Shown here: piece after piece, positions 9,191 to 17,013 of the stretch
Layout: the number at the start of each line of letters is the position of its first letter
Position numbering within the stretch: position 1 is the first letter of the stretch
DNA from: Corallococcus caeni
GTDB lineage: Bacteria > Myxococcota > Myxococcia > Myxococcales > Myxococcaceae
DNA length: 64,000 bases
NCBI RefSeq assembly: GCF_036245865.1
Contig: NZ_BTTW01000007.1
Span: 124,001-188,000 of the forward strand
Direction of reading: 5' to 3'
Program-made: the position numbers and the translations under genes
The notes under the pieces: model-generated
Database searches by the model: none
Told to the model about the DNA's origin: nothing
The model's input: only the letters and a program-made list of their open reading frames with translations

Positions 9191-10579
9191 TCACTGGCAG
9201 GCGTCGGCGTAGTCCGGGCAGCAGTCGCCGTACTGGATGCAGCTCTCCTCGCAGAAGCAGCCGTAGCCGGGGCCACCGCACAGGCCCCTGCAGCTGGCGA
9301 CCGTGTTGCTGCAGGTGTAGTTGCCCTGGTTCAGGTCGTTGAAGAGGAAGGCGTTGGGGGAGCCGCGCGTATCCGTGACGCACTCCAGGCTCGCGGAGCC
9401 CTTGAGGTTGGCCTCCACCTGGGTGGGGCGGGCGTTGAGGTGGTCCGTCAGGTACTGCACTGCGGCGCCCGCGACGTGGGGGCTGGCCATGGACGTGCCG
9501 TCGATGGTGTTGGTGGCGGTGGTGCCGCCAATCCAGGCGCCGAGGATGGTCACGCCCGGGGCGAAGATGTCCACGCAGTTGCCGTAGTTGGAGAACCACG
9601 CGCGCCGGTCGTTGTCGTCCGTGGCGGCCACGGTGATGGCCCCGGGCGTGCTCGCCGGAGAGCGGGTGCAGGCGTCCGTGGACTCGTTGCCCGCGGCGAC
9701 GACGAACGTCACGCCCGCGTTGACCGCGTTGGTGACGGCGGTGTTGAGGGTGGGGGAGAGCCCACCGCCCAGGCTCATGTTGGCGACGCAGGGGCCGTTC
9801 TGGCTGGCGCAGTTGGCGCGGACGAAGTCCACGCCGGCGATGACGCCCTCCCACGTCCCGCTGCCGCCACAGTTCAGCACGCGCACGGGGTGGATGCGGG
9901 CCTGCTTGGCCATGCCGTACTGGGTGCCCGCGGCCGTGCTGCTCACGTGCGTGCCGTGGCCGTGGCAGTCCTCGACGCCGCGCCCGTCGGTGATGGCGGT
10001 GAAGCCGTTGCCGATGCGGCCGATGAACTCCGTGTGGGTCGAGTTGATGCCGGTGTCGACGACGTACAGGTGCACGCCGAAGCCGGTGCGGCCGTAGTCG
10101 TTGTAGGTGCCGTTGCGGCCCAGCCGCTGATCCACGCGGTCGGTGCCGTCCGCGGGGCTGGGGAACGCGGTGTTGATGCTGACGGCCGCGTTCTCTTCGA
10201 CATAGGCGACGGCCGGGTTGGCGCGCAGCTTGCCGAGCTCCGTCGCGTCCAGCTTCGCGGAGAACCCGGGCACGATGGAGTACTGGTGCATCAGCGCGTT
10301 GGCGCCGCCGGCCTGGAGGACGCCCGCCACCGCTGTGTCGATGGCGGAGGTGCCCACCTCCGAGTTGAACACCACGATGTACTCACCGGAGATGGCCAGG
10401 CCCGCGGGCGCCGCGTTCAGGGGCGCCATGCGGCTCACCAGCTGCTCCGGCGGCGTGCGGACGTCCTGGGAGACCGCGTCGCTGCATCCGCCCAGCGCCA
10501 GCGTGAGCATGCCCATCCAAGGCAGGAATCGGTTTCGCTTCGCCGTGACGCGGCTGTGACATGTCTGGTTTGTAGGCAT
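9191..10579 (-). CDS. Subtilisin-like serine protease (S8) lipoprotein with somatomedin-B-like C-terminal domain
   Basis: A 462-residue secreted protease. The ATG at 10579 follows AGGAGG and yields a lipobox (LTLALGGC). An I9-type inhibitor propeptide (about 60-140) is followed by the S8 domain with Asp175 (VVDTGIN), His near 207 (HGHGTHV) and Ser near 362 ([11 protein letters not shown]). The last 35 residues contain eight cysteines in the somatomedin-B spacing, ending CCPDYADAC, which is rare in bacterial subtilases. The domain may bind a partner or anchor the enzyme. Protease assignment is certain from the triad; the SMB call rests on cysteine spacing. Confidence 0.93.
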   Translation of the reverse strand: MPTNQTCHSRVTAKRNRFLPWMGMLTLALGGCSDAVSQDVRTPPEQLVSRMAPLNAAPAGLAISGEYIVVFNSEVGTSAIDTAVAGVLQAGGANALMHQYSIVPGFSAKLDATELGKLRANPAVAYVEENAAVSINTAFPSPADGTDRVDQRLGRNGTYNDYGRTGFGVHLYVVDTGINSTHTEFIGRIGNGFTAITDGRGVEDCHGHGTHVSSTAAGTQYGMAKQARIHPVRVLNCGGSGTWEGVIAGVDFVRANCASQNGPCVANMSLGGGLSPTLNTAVTNAVNAGVTFVVAAGNESTDACTRSPASTPGAITVAATDDNDRRAWFSNYGNCVDIFAPGVTILGAWIGGTTATNTIDGTSMASPHVAGAAVQYLTDHLNARPTQVEANLKGSASLECVTDTRGSPNAFLFNDLNQGNYTCSNTVASCRGLCGGPGYGCFCEESCIQYGDCCPDYADACQ

Positions 10580-10700
10580 GGGGCCTCCTGTGCTGCAGGT
10601 GAGGGGGCCACGCGCTTGACGCGGGCCCCACGTGGACGTGCCTGTGGCGTCGTGGCCGTGGGGCCGAACGCGCTCGGGCGGAAACGGCGGTGCTGGGAGC

Positions 10701-10731
10701 GGTGGGGCAAGGCCGGGTGCCTTGCTCCACC
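10701..10731 (-). promoter_or_regulatory. Leader hairpin upstream of the subtilase gene
   Basis: Within the 300-bp gene-free stretch 10580-10879, bases 10701-10712 pair with 10720-10731 (12-bp stem, one G-U wobble, loop CCGGGTG). A smaller stem (GTGTGC/GCACAC, 10743-10760) lies beside it. If transcription starts near 10800 both would be in the subtilase 5' leader, 120-180 nt before the start codon; attenuation or mRNA stability is possible but not shown. Confidence 0.35.
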
Positions 10732-10802
10732 AGGGCAATGCGGTGTGCGGTCCGGCACACACGGGGTGTTCGCGTCTTAAGGACGCGCCCCCGAATCAAG
10801 CT

Positions 10803-10847
10803 ATGCAAACTTTCTCAGAGTTCACTGGGTGTGAACTGTTGTTGCAT
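10803..10847. promoter_or_regulatory. Nested inverted repeat (operator-like) upstream of the subtilase gene
   Basis: AGTTCAC-TGGGT-GTGAACT (10819-10837) is a perfect 7-5-7 palindrome nested within ATGCAA (10803-10808) and TTGCAT (10842-10847). It lies in a locally AT-richer part of the intergenic region between the subtilase start and the end of the sigma-factor gene, where a promoter for the subtilase is expected. Regulator unknown. Confidence 0.4.
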
Positions 10848-10879
10848 GGCTGTGCGGCGCCGCATCGTGGAAAACCGCA

Positions 10880-11770
10880 TCAGGCTTCGGTGAGGATGCG
10901 GCTGAGGCTGAGGTCGAGCTCGCTCTCCACGGAGCGCAGGACGCTGGTGAACTCCTGGGAGGAGAGGTCCAGCCGTTCCTTCAGCAGGCGCCGGGTCTCG
11001 TCATGGACGTCCTGCTGGGCGCTCTGGAGCCACCGGGAGGCGGTGGACTGGTTGACGTTGAAGAGGGCGCCAATCTTGGTGGTGGAGAGGCGGTCCACGA
11101 AGTGGAGGCGCAAGAGGTAGCGGGGCTTGCTGGGCAGGGCGGCGAAGGCGTCCTCCATGGCCTGGCGGAACTCGCCCTGGTAGCGCCGCTGGATGGCCTC
11201 CGTCTCGGGATTGCCGATGGAGGCGGGGAGGAACTCGAGGATGGCCTCGTCTCCCATCGCGTCCTCCTCGCGCACGGTGCGCAGCAGGCTGAGGGCGGTG
11301 CGCACGGACACGACGCGCATCCAGTTGGCGAGCGGGCTGCGGCCGGAGTACTCCGCGATCCGCGGCGGCCTGTCGGTGCGCACCAGCAGGCGCTCGCGCA
11401 CCCGCTGCCGCACGTCGTCGAGCATGGCCTCGCTCAGCTTCATGTGCGCCAGCGTCGCGGGGATGCCGGCGATGTAGCGCCGCTCGAACGCGGCGAGCGC
11501 CGCGGGGATGCCCTCCGCGCAGGCACAGGCCAGGTAGAGGTCGCCGGGGGTGAGCTGCGCGAAGAGCCCTGGGATGCCGGCTCCGACAGACGGACTGGGA
11601 GTATGTCTGGCCAGGAAGGTGAGGAAGGCCTCCGGCGAGAGGAGAATGTCCGGCCAGGGCCGGCGTCCCTCCGCCCAGACCTGCCCCAGCAACGCCTCCA
11701 GGGCTTCGAGCTCCACGGCCTCCGCGACGTGCCAGCCCGCGCGCGCCAGGAACGTTGGTGCGAGTTCCAT
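10880..11770 (-). CDS. Myxococcales-type sigma-70 family RNA polymerase sigma factor
   Basis: A 296-residue sigma factor. I chose the ATG at 11770 because a G-rich Shine-Dalgarno (AAGGGGGGGAAGC) precedes it; an earlier ATG at 11815 would overlap the divergent promoter. The sequence shows the lineage-specific pattern of short myxobacterial sigma factors: a region-2-like block (RIAEYSGRSPLANWMRVVSV), a spacer, and a region-4 helix-turn-helix (LHFVDRLSTTKIGALFNVNQSTASRWL). Region 4 ends with an unusual Ser/Thr-rich tail. It is divergent from a Ser/Thr kinase with a zinc-binding-like N-terminus only 62 bp away, suggesting a signalling pair. Promoter targets unknown. Confidence 0.88.
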   Translation of the reverse strand: MELAPTFLARAGWHVAEAVELEALEALLGQVWAEGRRPWPDILLSPEAFLTFLARHTPSPSVGAGIPGLFAQLTPGDLYLACACAEGIPAALAAFERRYIAGIPATLAHMKLSEAMLDDVRQRVRERLLVRTDRPPRIAEYSGRSPLANWMRVVSVRTALSLLRTVREEDAMGDEAILEFLPASIGNPETEAIQRRYQGEFRQAMEDAFAALPSKPRYLLRLHFVDRLSTTKIGALFNVNQSTASRWLQSAQQDVHDETRRLLKERLDLSSQEFTSVLRSVESELDLSLSRILTEA

Positions 11771-11832
11771 GCTTCCCCCCCTTCTTACGGCGCTCGGATT
11801 ATGCCTTGAGTTCATGTTTTGAAGCTAGCCGT
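11771..11832. promoter_or_regulatory. Short divergent promoter region, sigma factor / Ser-Thr kinase
   Basis: Only 62 bp separate the two divergent start codons. It must hold both ribosome sites and at least parts of both promoters; it is AT-richer than its surroundings. No clear -35/-10 pair is visible. Inferred from gene geometry only. Confidence 0.35.
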
Positions 11833-13032
11833 ATGTTCATGGCCGTGGATCCGCTGACGGCTCAAGGAATCCGGAACGTGGGCGTTTCATGCGAGGCTGT
11901 TGCTGGCGGTTCCAAGGGGGGGACGCGATTGCCATCCAATTGCTTGCGCGATGAGGACGTGGTGGCCCTGTTCGAGCGCCGGCTGCCGGTGACAGCGAAC
12001 GTGCTGGCGCATCATCACGCCGCCCGCTGTGCCGCGTGCCGGACGCTGCTGGTGACGCTGGCGCACGGAGACGCGCTGCCGTCGGAGCTGGCGCCCGGGG
12101 CCCTGGCGCCATTGGAGGGAAGACGGCGCTGTTCGCGCCGGTCGTCCGTGCCGGGCGCAACCTGGACGCCGCCGGAGGTGCTGGACGGGTTCCGGTTGGA
12201 GCGGTTGCTGGGGCGAGGCGGCATGGGGGCCGTCTACCTCGCACGGGACGCGTCGGTGGATCGCCGGGTGGCATTGAAGGTGTGTGTCGCGCTTCAGCCG
12301 GATGCGGGAACGCTCGCGAGCTTCGCGACGGAGGCGCGTGCCATCTCACGGATCCAGCACCCGAACGTGGTGACCATGTACCGCGCGGGGGAGATCGACG
12401 GGCGTCCCTACCTCGTCTACGAGTACGTGGACGGCAAGAGCCTGGCGGAGCTGCGGCCGCCGCTGCCGTGGCAGCGGGTGCTCGACATCGCGGTGGGGCT
12501 CGCCGCGGGGCTGCGCGCCGCGCACCAGGGTGGGGTGCTGCACCGCGACCTCAAGCCCGGCAACGCCATCCTGAGCCCCGACGGCACGGTGAAGCTGATC
12601 GATTTCGGGCTCGCCACGTTCGTGGGGGGCGGAGGCACGGCGCCGCGTGGGGTGAGGGAGGTGGTGGGGACTCCGCGCTACATGGCGCCGGAGGTCCGCA
12701 TGGGCGAGTCCGCGACCCCGAGGAGCGACCTCCACGCGCTGGGGTTGCTGCTGTTCGAGCTGTGCACGGGACGGCTGCCTCCGGCGCGGCGTGGCGCATG
12801 CGCGGCGCTGCTGACCGAGCGGCTGCCTGGAATCGACCCGGGCTTCGCGGCCGTCATCACGTGCTGCCTCGCGGAAGACCCGCTGGAGAGGTTCGCGCAG
12901 GCGGACGTGCTCTGCGCCGTGCTGGAGCACGTGCGGCGGCTGGTGGCCTTCCAGCGGACCTCCAGCGTGTTCCCCACGCCGTGGACGGGCCCCGGGTTCC
13001 GGCAGGTCTCAAGCCCCCCACCATTATTTTGA
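11833..13032 (+). CDS. Hanks-type Ser/Thr protein kinase with zinc-finger-like N-terminus
   Basis: A 399-residue kinase. Residues about 30-85 contain a His...CxxC arrangement (HHHAARCAACR) like the anti-sigma zinc-binding (HC2-type) fold. The kinase domain has the glycine loop GRGGMGAVYLARD near 127, VALK lysine, HRDLKPGN near 237, the DFG motif and an APE motif, so it should be active. There is no obvious transmembrane helix or C-terminal sensor; the protein ends soon after the kinase domain. The start is uncertain: ATG at 11833 or 11839, neither with a strong ribosome site. Divergent from a sigma-factor gene, which suggests that the zinc domain or phosphorylation controls that sigma factor. 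Confidence 0.88.
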   Translation: MFMAVDPLTAQGIRNVGVSCEAVAGGSKGGTRLPSNCLRDEDVVALFERRLPVTANVLAHHHAARCAACRTLLVTLAHGDALPSELAPGALAPLEGRRRCSRRSSVPGATWTPPEVLDGFRLERLLGRGGMGAVYLARDASVDRRVALKVCVALQPDAGTLASFATEARAISRIQHPNVVTMYRAGEIDGRPYLVYEYVDGKSLAELRPPLPWQRVLDIAVGLAAGLRAAHQGGVLHRDLKPGNAILSPDGTVKLIDFGLATFVGGGGTAPRGVREVVGTPRYMAPEVRMGESATPRSDLHALGLLLFELCTGRLPPARRGACAALLTERLPGIDPGFAAVITCCLAEDPLERFAQADVLCAVLEHVRRLVAFQRTSSVFPTPWTGPGFRQVSSPPPLF

Positions 13033-13162
13033 GAGGGGGGTGAGGGGAAATTCCTCCGGGTTTCGTTGAGGGGCCAGGGCCGGAAGAAGGCACGGCGAAC
13101 GCCGCGCGCCTCCGGCCGCAGCAGGCCATCCACACACCCCTGACGGGGCGGAGACTCGGACC

Positions 13163-14038
13163 ATGCAATTCCGGAAGCAGACACAGCCGTGGCGGAGCGC
13201 GGCGCTGGCGGGGGCCCTGCTCCTGCCCGCGGCGGCGCTGGCGAACGAGACCCATGTCTACGGCATCGCCAACTTCGGCGGCGCGGGGCAGTGCAACGCC
13301 GACTCGCACTCCGTGCATACGAAGACGGCGGCGGAGTTCGCGGGCTATTTCAACTCGCTCGTGAGCAGCGGCCTCTGGTCGGACGTGCGCACCCTCAACA
13401 ACTCGAGCGCGCGCACGGACCTCTGGACGGACGCGTCCAAGGGCGCGGCGGCCGACGCGAAGGACACCCAGGCCAATGCCGGCGTGGACGACGCGGACGT
13501 CCTCTTCGTGCACACCCATGGCGGCCACAATGAGTCGTTCCTGCGCAGCTGGCTCGTGATGGGCACCAACGTGGATTCGTGTGAAGCCATCACGGACATC
13601 CACATGAACCTGGGCAACGGCAAGCTGAACATCGCCGTCGTGAAGGCCTGCCAGTCTGGCGACTACCAGGTCTGGAAGCAGGGCGGGTACCGCCAGGCGC
13701 TCGTGACGCCCTCCAGCGGCTTCAGCGTCTGGAATGCCTTTCACGGGGACTCGTCGTGCGGCAACTTCGTGAAGCGCTACGTGAAGCGCTACGTGTCGGG
13801 CTCGCGGAGCGATGGCGTGGGCGAGAACTGGATTGACGAGGCCTACGACTGGGACATCGGCAAGAACAACGACGACTGCCCGGTGTCCATCGTCTTCGGT
13901 GAAACCAAGGCCGCACGCGTGGCGATGTTCGAGTTTGGCGGCTGGCGGGACCGCAAGAACACCGGCAGCAAGGTCGCCTCCTCCTACTTCTACGTCGGGG
14001 GCTGCGACCCCTCCAGCGGGCAGAAGCTGCCCGAGTGA
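13163..14038 (+). CDS. Secreted protein with caspase-like (clan CD) His/Cys dyad, DUF6345-like
   Basis: A 291-residue protein with a Sec signal peptide (cleavage after ALA, about residue 29). Two motifs in hydrophobic strand contexts resemble the caspase/gingipain dyad: VLFVHTHGG (His119-Gly) and IAVVKACQSG (Cys163). The 44-residue spacing and the HG / AC-Q-x-G patterns fit clan CD peptidases. It has a VKRYVKRYV repeat and several cysteines suited to an exported protein. I believe it belongs to the uncharacterised DUF6345-type family of myxobacteria, from memory. A lipoprotein gene follows 41 bp downstream, probably co-transcribed. Proteolytic activity is inferred, not demonstrated. Confidence 0.72.
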   Translation: MQFRKQTQPWRSAALAGALLLPAAALANETHVYGIANFGGAGQCNADSHSVHTKTAAEFAGYFNSLVSSGLWSDVRTLNNSSARTDLWTDASKGAAADAKDTQANAGVDDADVLFVHTHGGHNESFLRSWLVMGTNVDSCEAITDIHMNLGNGKLNIAVVKACQSGDYQVWKQGGYRQALVTPSSGFSVWNAFHGDSSCGNFVKRYVKRYVSGSRSDGVGENWIDEAYDWDIGKNNDDCPVSIVFGETKAARVAMFEFGGWRDRKNTGSKVASSYFYVGGCDPSSGQKLPE

Positions 14039-14079
14039 CCGCTGCCGCCCCCACCTTCGACCAGAAAGAACGAACCGCC

Positions 14080-14976
14080 ATGAAGACCCATCTGCTCTTC
14101 CGATTCCTGACCGTCCTGCCGCTCGCCGCCGCGTCTGGCTGCGACAGCGGTGCCCTCATGGAGCCCGACGCCGCCCCCACCACCCAGGTGGCCCGCGCGA
14201 CCCTCGGCTTCATCTTCGATTCCACGGCGCTCGCCACTCCTCCCACCGGAGGCATCCCCACCACGCTGCTTCCCGGCTCGGCGTTCGATGCCGCCGTGCT
14301 GCAGCGTTCGCTGGTGGGAACGACCGAGTCCTTCTCCCAGGCGGAGGTGCCGGTGGGCACCCGCTTCGACATGGAGTCCCAGACCTGGACGATCGAGCGC
14401 GACCCGTCCGAAGGCCAGGTGCTGGTGCTGAACAAGGTGGGGAGCGGCCCGGAGACGCCGCAGGATCCCGCCCTGTTGCAGCGGGCCGCGCTGGCGCGCC
14501 TGCAGCGCTGGGGCATCCCCACGGCGGAGCTGGGGGCGGTGCGGCAGGTGAAGTCCTTCAGCCAGAGCGAGACGAACGGGGTCGTCGAAGCGCCTACGCT
14601 CCACCGCCACAAGACGTTCGTGATGCGCGCCATCAACGGCATCCGCGTGGAGGGCCACCGCGCGGTGGTGTCCCACGGCCCGGATGGCAGCTTCCAGCGC
14701 GCGCTCATCAGCTGGCCGGCCCTGGCCCGGTCCGGCCACCTGCTCCGGACGCGGCTGACGACGGCGGAGATCGAGCAGCGGGCGCGCGAGGCGCTGTGGG
14801 CCGAAGGGGAGACCACGGGGGCCGTGCACCTCTCCTGGAAGTACGTGCCCACCCAGCTGAGCACGGGTGAATGGGCGCTGACGCTCCAGGTGGCCGCCGT
14901 GATGCCCCCGGTCACCGGCACGACGAGCACCGAGGAGCCGCGCGTCATCGACGTGGACGTGAGCGCGGTGCCGTAG
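14080..14976 (+). CDS. Lipoprotein with propeptide-like (FTP/PepSY-type) domain
   Basis: A 298-residue lipoprotein. The ATG at 14080 gives MKTHLLFRFLTVLPLAAASGC with a lipobox; a longer frame overlaps the upstream gene and lacks a signal. The C-terminal half (about 175-290) includes RAINGIRVEGHRAVVSHG and DGSFQRALISW, resembling the inhibitory propeptide fold of thermolysin/fungalysin (FTP or PepSY). Because it follows directly after a secreted caspase-like gene, it may act as that protein's inhibitor or chaperone. The N-terminal part is unrecognised. The family call is weak. Confidence 0.6.
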   Translation: MKTHLLFRFLTVLPLAAASGCDSGALMEPDAAPTTQVARATLGFIFDSTALATPPTGGIPTTLLPGSAFDAAVLQRSLVGTTESFSQAEVPVGTRFDMESQTWTIERDPSEGQVLVLNKVGSGPETPQDPALLQRAALARLQRWGIPTAELGAVRQVKSFSQSETNGVVEAPTLHRHKTFVMRAINGIRVEGHRAVVSHGPDGSFQRALISWPALARSGHLLRTRLTTAEIEQRAREALWAEGETTGAVHLSWKYVPTQLSTGEWALTLQVAAVMPPVTGTTSTEEPRVIDVDVSAVP

Positions 14977-15110
14977 TCGCCGGACCTCCATGTAGGGCGT
15001 TCACACCGGCGTTCTCTCACCCGGCAACCCGATGGGGGTGTCGGGTTTCCGAGGACGCCGGTGCGGTACGCTGGGTGTGCTTCAGCTTCAGCTCACTCGG
15101 GAGACGCACC

Positions 15111-16031
15111 ATGGCGGAAACCGAACTTGTCGCGAAGCTCACCATCCGGCTGCGTGGCTACGTATTGCCAGACACGGATGCGCAGTTCGAGGGCTACGTC
15201 GAGCCCGGCACGTACTTCGTGCTCGAGCACAGAAAGGGATACCCGACGAAGGACACCGACTACGCACGGTTGGAGGTGCCGACGCTGGGCGCGCTCGACA
15301 CGTGGATCTGCACGCGCTGGAGGTCGCAGTCCTACGCGAAGGTCTTCCTCGCGCCAAAGCCCCCGCCGGTGCAACGCCAGACGTACGACGACGAGCCCCT
15401 CGCCGTGTCCGAGGAGACGCTCATCGGGCTCCTGAAGGACTTCACCGCGTATCGCTATGACCTGGACCGGGCGTATTACCCGTGGCCGCTCCCCGGTATC
15501 CAAGTCCCGCTGGCGCCTCCGCAGCGGAACAACTGCTGCACCTTCGTGGAGGCGCTGACCGTGAAGGCCTTCTCCGACGCGCACGGCGCGGAGTTCGTCT
15601 GGGACGCGCGCAGGCACCGGCAGATGATGGTCGCCTCCACGGAGGACTACTTCTCCCCGGTGACCGCCGCCATCGAGAGCGGCATGGCGATCCTCCCGCC
15701 CTCCGAGGGCTCTCCTCCCCATCCGTGGACGCTCATCCAAGGCTGGCGCAGGCAGTGGGACTCCGGCCACACCTTCCTCGTCGTGGACCACCACGTGGAG
15801 ACGGACAAGGTGCTGCTCTTGGAGTCCAATGCCTACGAAGGGCTCAACGGGGTGGGCTTCCGCAACCTCGGCAACCTGCGGGACCTGGGCGTCGACCTGC
15901 TGGGTGACAAGCCGCTCGGCGACTGGTGGAACCGCAGCGACGTATGGACCTGGCGGCGCATCTGCGCCACCTACCTGTTCCGGAAGCAGGCGTGGCTGAA
16001 GGTGAGGGACCGCAAGCTGTCAGGGCTCTGA
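15111..16031 (+). CDS. NlpC/P60-like (papain-fold) protein with SH3-like N-terminus
   Basis: A 306-residue cytoplasmic-type protein without signal peptide. The start at 15111 has GGGAG upstream. The N-terminal ~95 residues resemble a bacterial SH3-like module (YFVLEHR ... DTWICTRW). The C-terminal part carries a papain-like arrangement: NNCCTFVEAL (probable catalytic Cys near 143), SGHTFLVVDHH (His near 223) and an acidic/Asn position in LLESNAYEG. This fits NlpC/P60 or CHAP-type peptidoglycan amidases. Lack of an export signal would suit a type VI or contact-delivered effector, but no such machinery or immunity gene is visible. It is convergent with an HEXXH protein gene. Confidence 0.6.
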   Translation: MAETELVAKLTIRLRGYVLPDTDAQFEGYVEPGTYFVLEHRKGYPTKDTDYARLEVPTLGALDTWICTRWRSQSYAKVFLAPKPPPVQRQTYDDEPLAVSEETLIGLLKDFTAYRYDLDRAYYPWPLPGIQVPLAPPQRNNCCTFVEALTVKAFSDAHGAEFVWDARRHRQMMVASTEDYFSPVTAAIESGMAILPPSEGSPPHPWTLIQGWRRQWDSGHTFLVVDHHVETDKVLLLESNAYEGLNGVGFRNLGNLRDLGVDLLGDKPLGDWWNRSDVWTWRRICATYLFRKQAWLKVRDRKLSGL

Positions 16032-16093
16032 GCCCGCTGGCCTTTCCCGAGGGTCGGCTGCGCTTCGGGTTCCTCGGCCGCGCGGCTGGCGGT

Positions 16094-16927
16094 TCACTCC
16101 TTGCCCTTCGGCGGTGGGTACATCTTCCGCAGGAGAGGGTGTTTGTCCATCTGGGCTCCGCCCGGGCCCCCGAAGTTCGTGCAGTCGCCGTAGACCTTGC
16201 GTGGCGCCAGCCCATACCTGGCCCGGAATCCGTTCTCGGTGAAGTCAGCGGGAGGTGCGACCAACTCCCGCTTGCCGGCGGCTTCCTTCTCCGTGGCGAG
16301 TGGAATGCCACAGGTCGCGAGCTTCACGGTCCCTGTCACCGCGTCTTCGTACGCATTCCGCTCCTTCTCCAGACAGGGGAGGAGCCGCCATCTCCAGTGC
16401 AGGTAGTGGATGATTTCATGGCACATCACACAAACCCAGTCAGCCAGGCTGGCGTTTTCAATCTTCTTCTGAAACAGGTGGAAGGGGATGACAGAGATGC
16501 TGGGGGAGGGCACCTTGGCGCCGAAGCTGCTCTGCCCGGGCGGAGAGAAGATCATTTCGTCCGAACCGAAGAGCACCAGGCCCCTGAACACGAAATCCAG
16601 CGGGTTCGCGTGGAGGAAGTTGTTGGCGAACACCTCGGCCACGACGTTGGCCCACGCCATGTCTTCCGGGCGCACCGTGCCAAACCCCCGGTTGGCCGGG
16701 CTCATGGTGGAGATGTACATCGCCGGCATCTTGCTCGCCTTCGTGAATTCCAGCGACGTCTCCAGGTCATCTCCCCAGCTTTGCGCATGGCGCTCCTGCT
16801 GGGCGAAGCCAGGGCGTTCCTCTTCCTTCTTGGGGACCGCGTTGGGCTGACGGTCCCGACAGGCCCGGCACAGGTTGTTGCTCAGGATCGCGAGTTCGCC
16901 ACAGCCCCCACACACTGCTTTCGGCAT
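16094..16927 (-). CDS. Putative HEXXH zinc metallopeptidase with N-terminal zinc ribbon
   Basis: A 277-residue protein without signal peptide. The first 25 residues form a zinc ribbon (CGGC ... CRAC). A metallopeptidase motif, CHEIIHYLHW, lies near residue 165 with downstream acidic residues (EDAVTG) that could provide the third ligand. The rest has conserved-looking hydrophobic blocks but no family I can name. Convergent with the NlpC/P60-like gene, 62 bp apart. It might be a domesticated peptidase, a toxin or a housekeeping protease; nothing in the sequence decides. Confidence 0.6.
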   Translation of the reverse strand: MPKAVCGGCGELAILSNNLCRACRDRQPNAVPKKEEERPGFAQQERHAQSWGDDLETSLEFTKASKMPAMYISTMSPANRGFGTVRPEDMAWANVVAEVFANNFLHANPLDFVFRGLVLFGSDEMIFSPPGQSSFGAKVPSPSISVIPFHLFQKKIENASLADWVCVMCHEIIHYLHWRWRLLPCLEKERNAYEDAVTGTVKLATCGIPLATEKEAAGKRELVAPPADFTENGFRARYGLAPRKVYGDCTNFGGPGGAQMDKHPLLRKMYPPPKGKE

Positions 16928-17013
16928 CGGTTGTTCCCTCGCTCGAGGTCCGCGTCGCCCGTTCCCCTCGGACGGGCAGTGTATCGGACCGGACGAGGCG
17001 CTTCACGTCTTGC

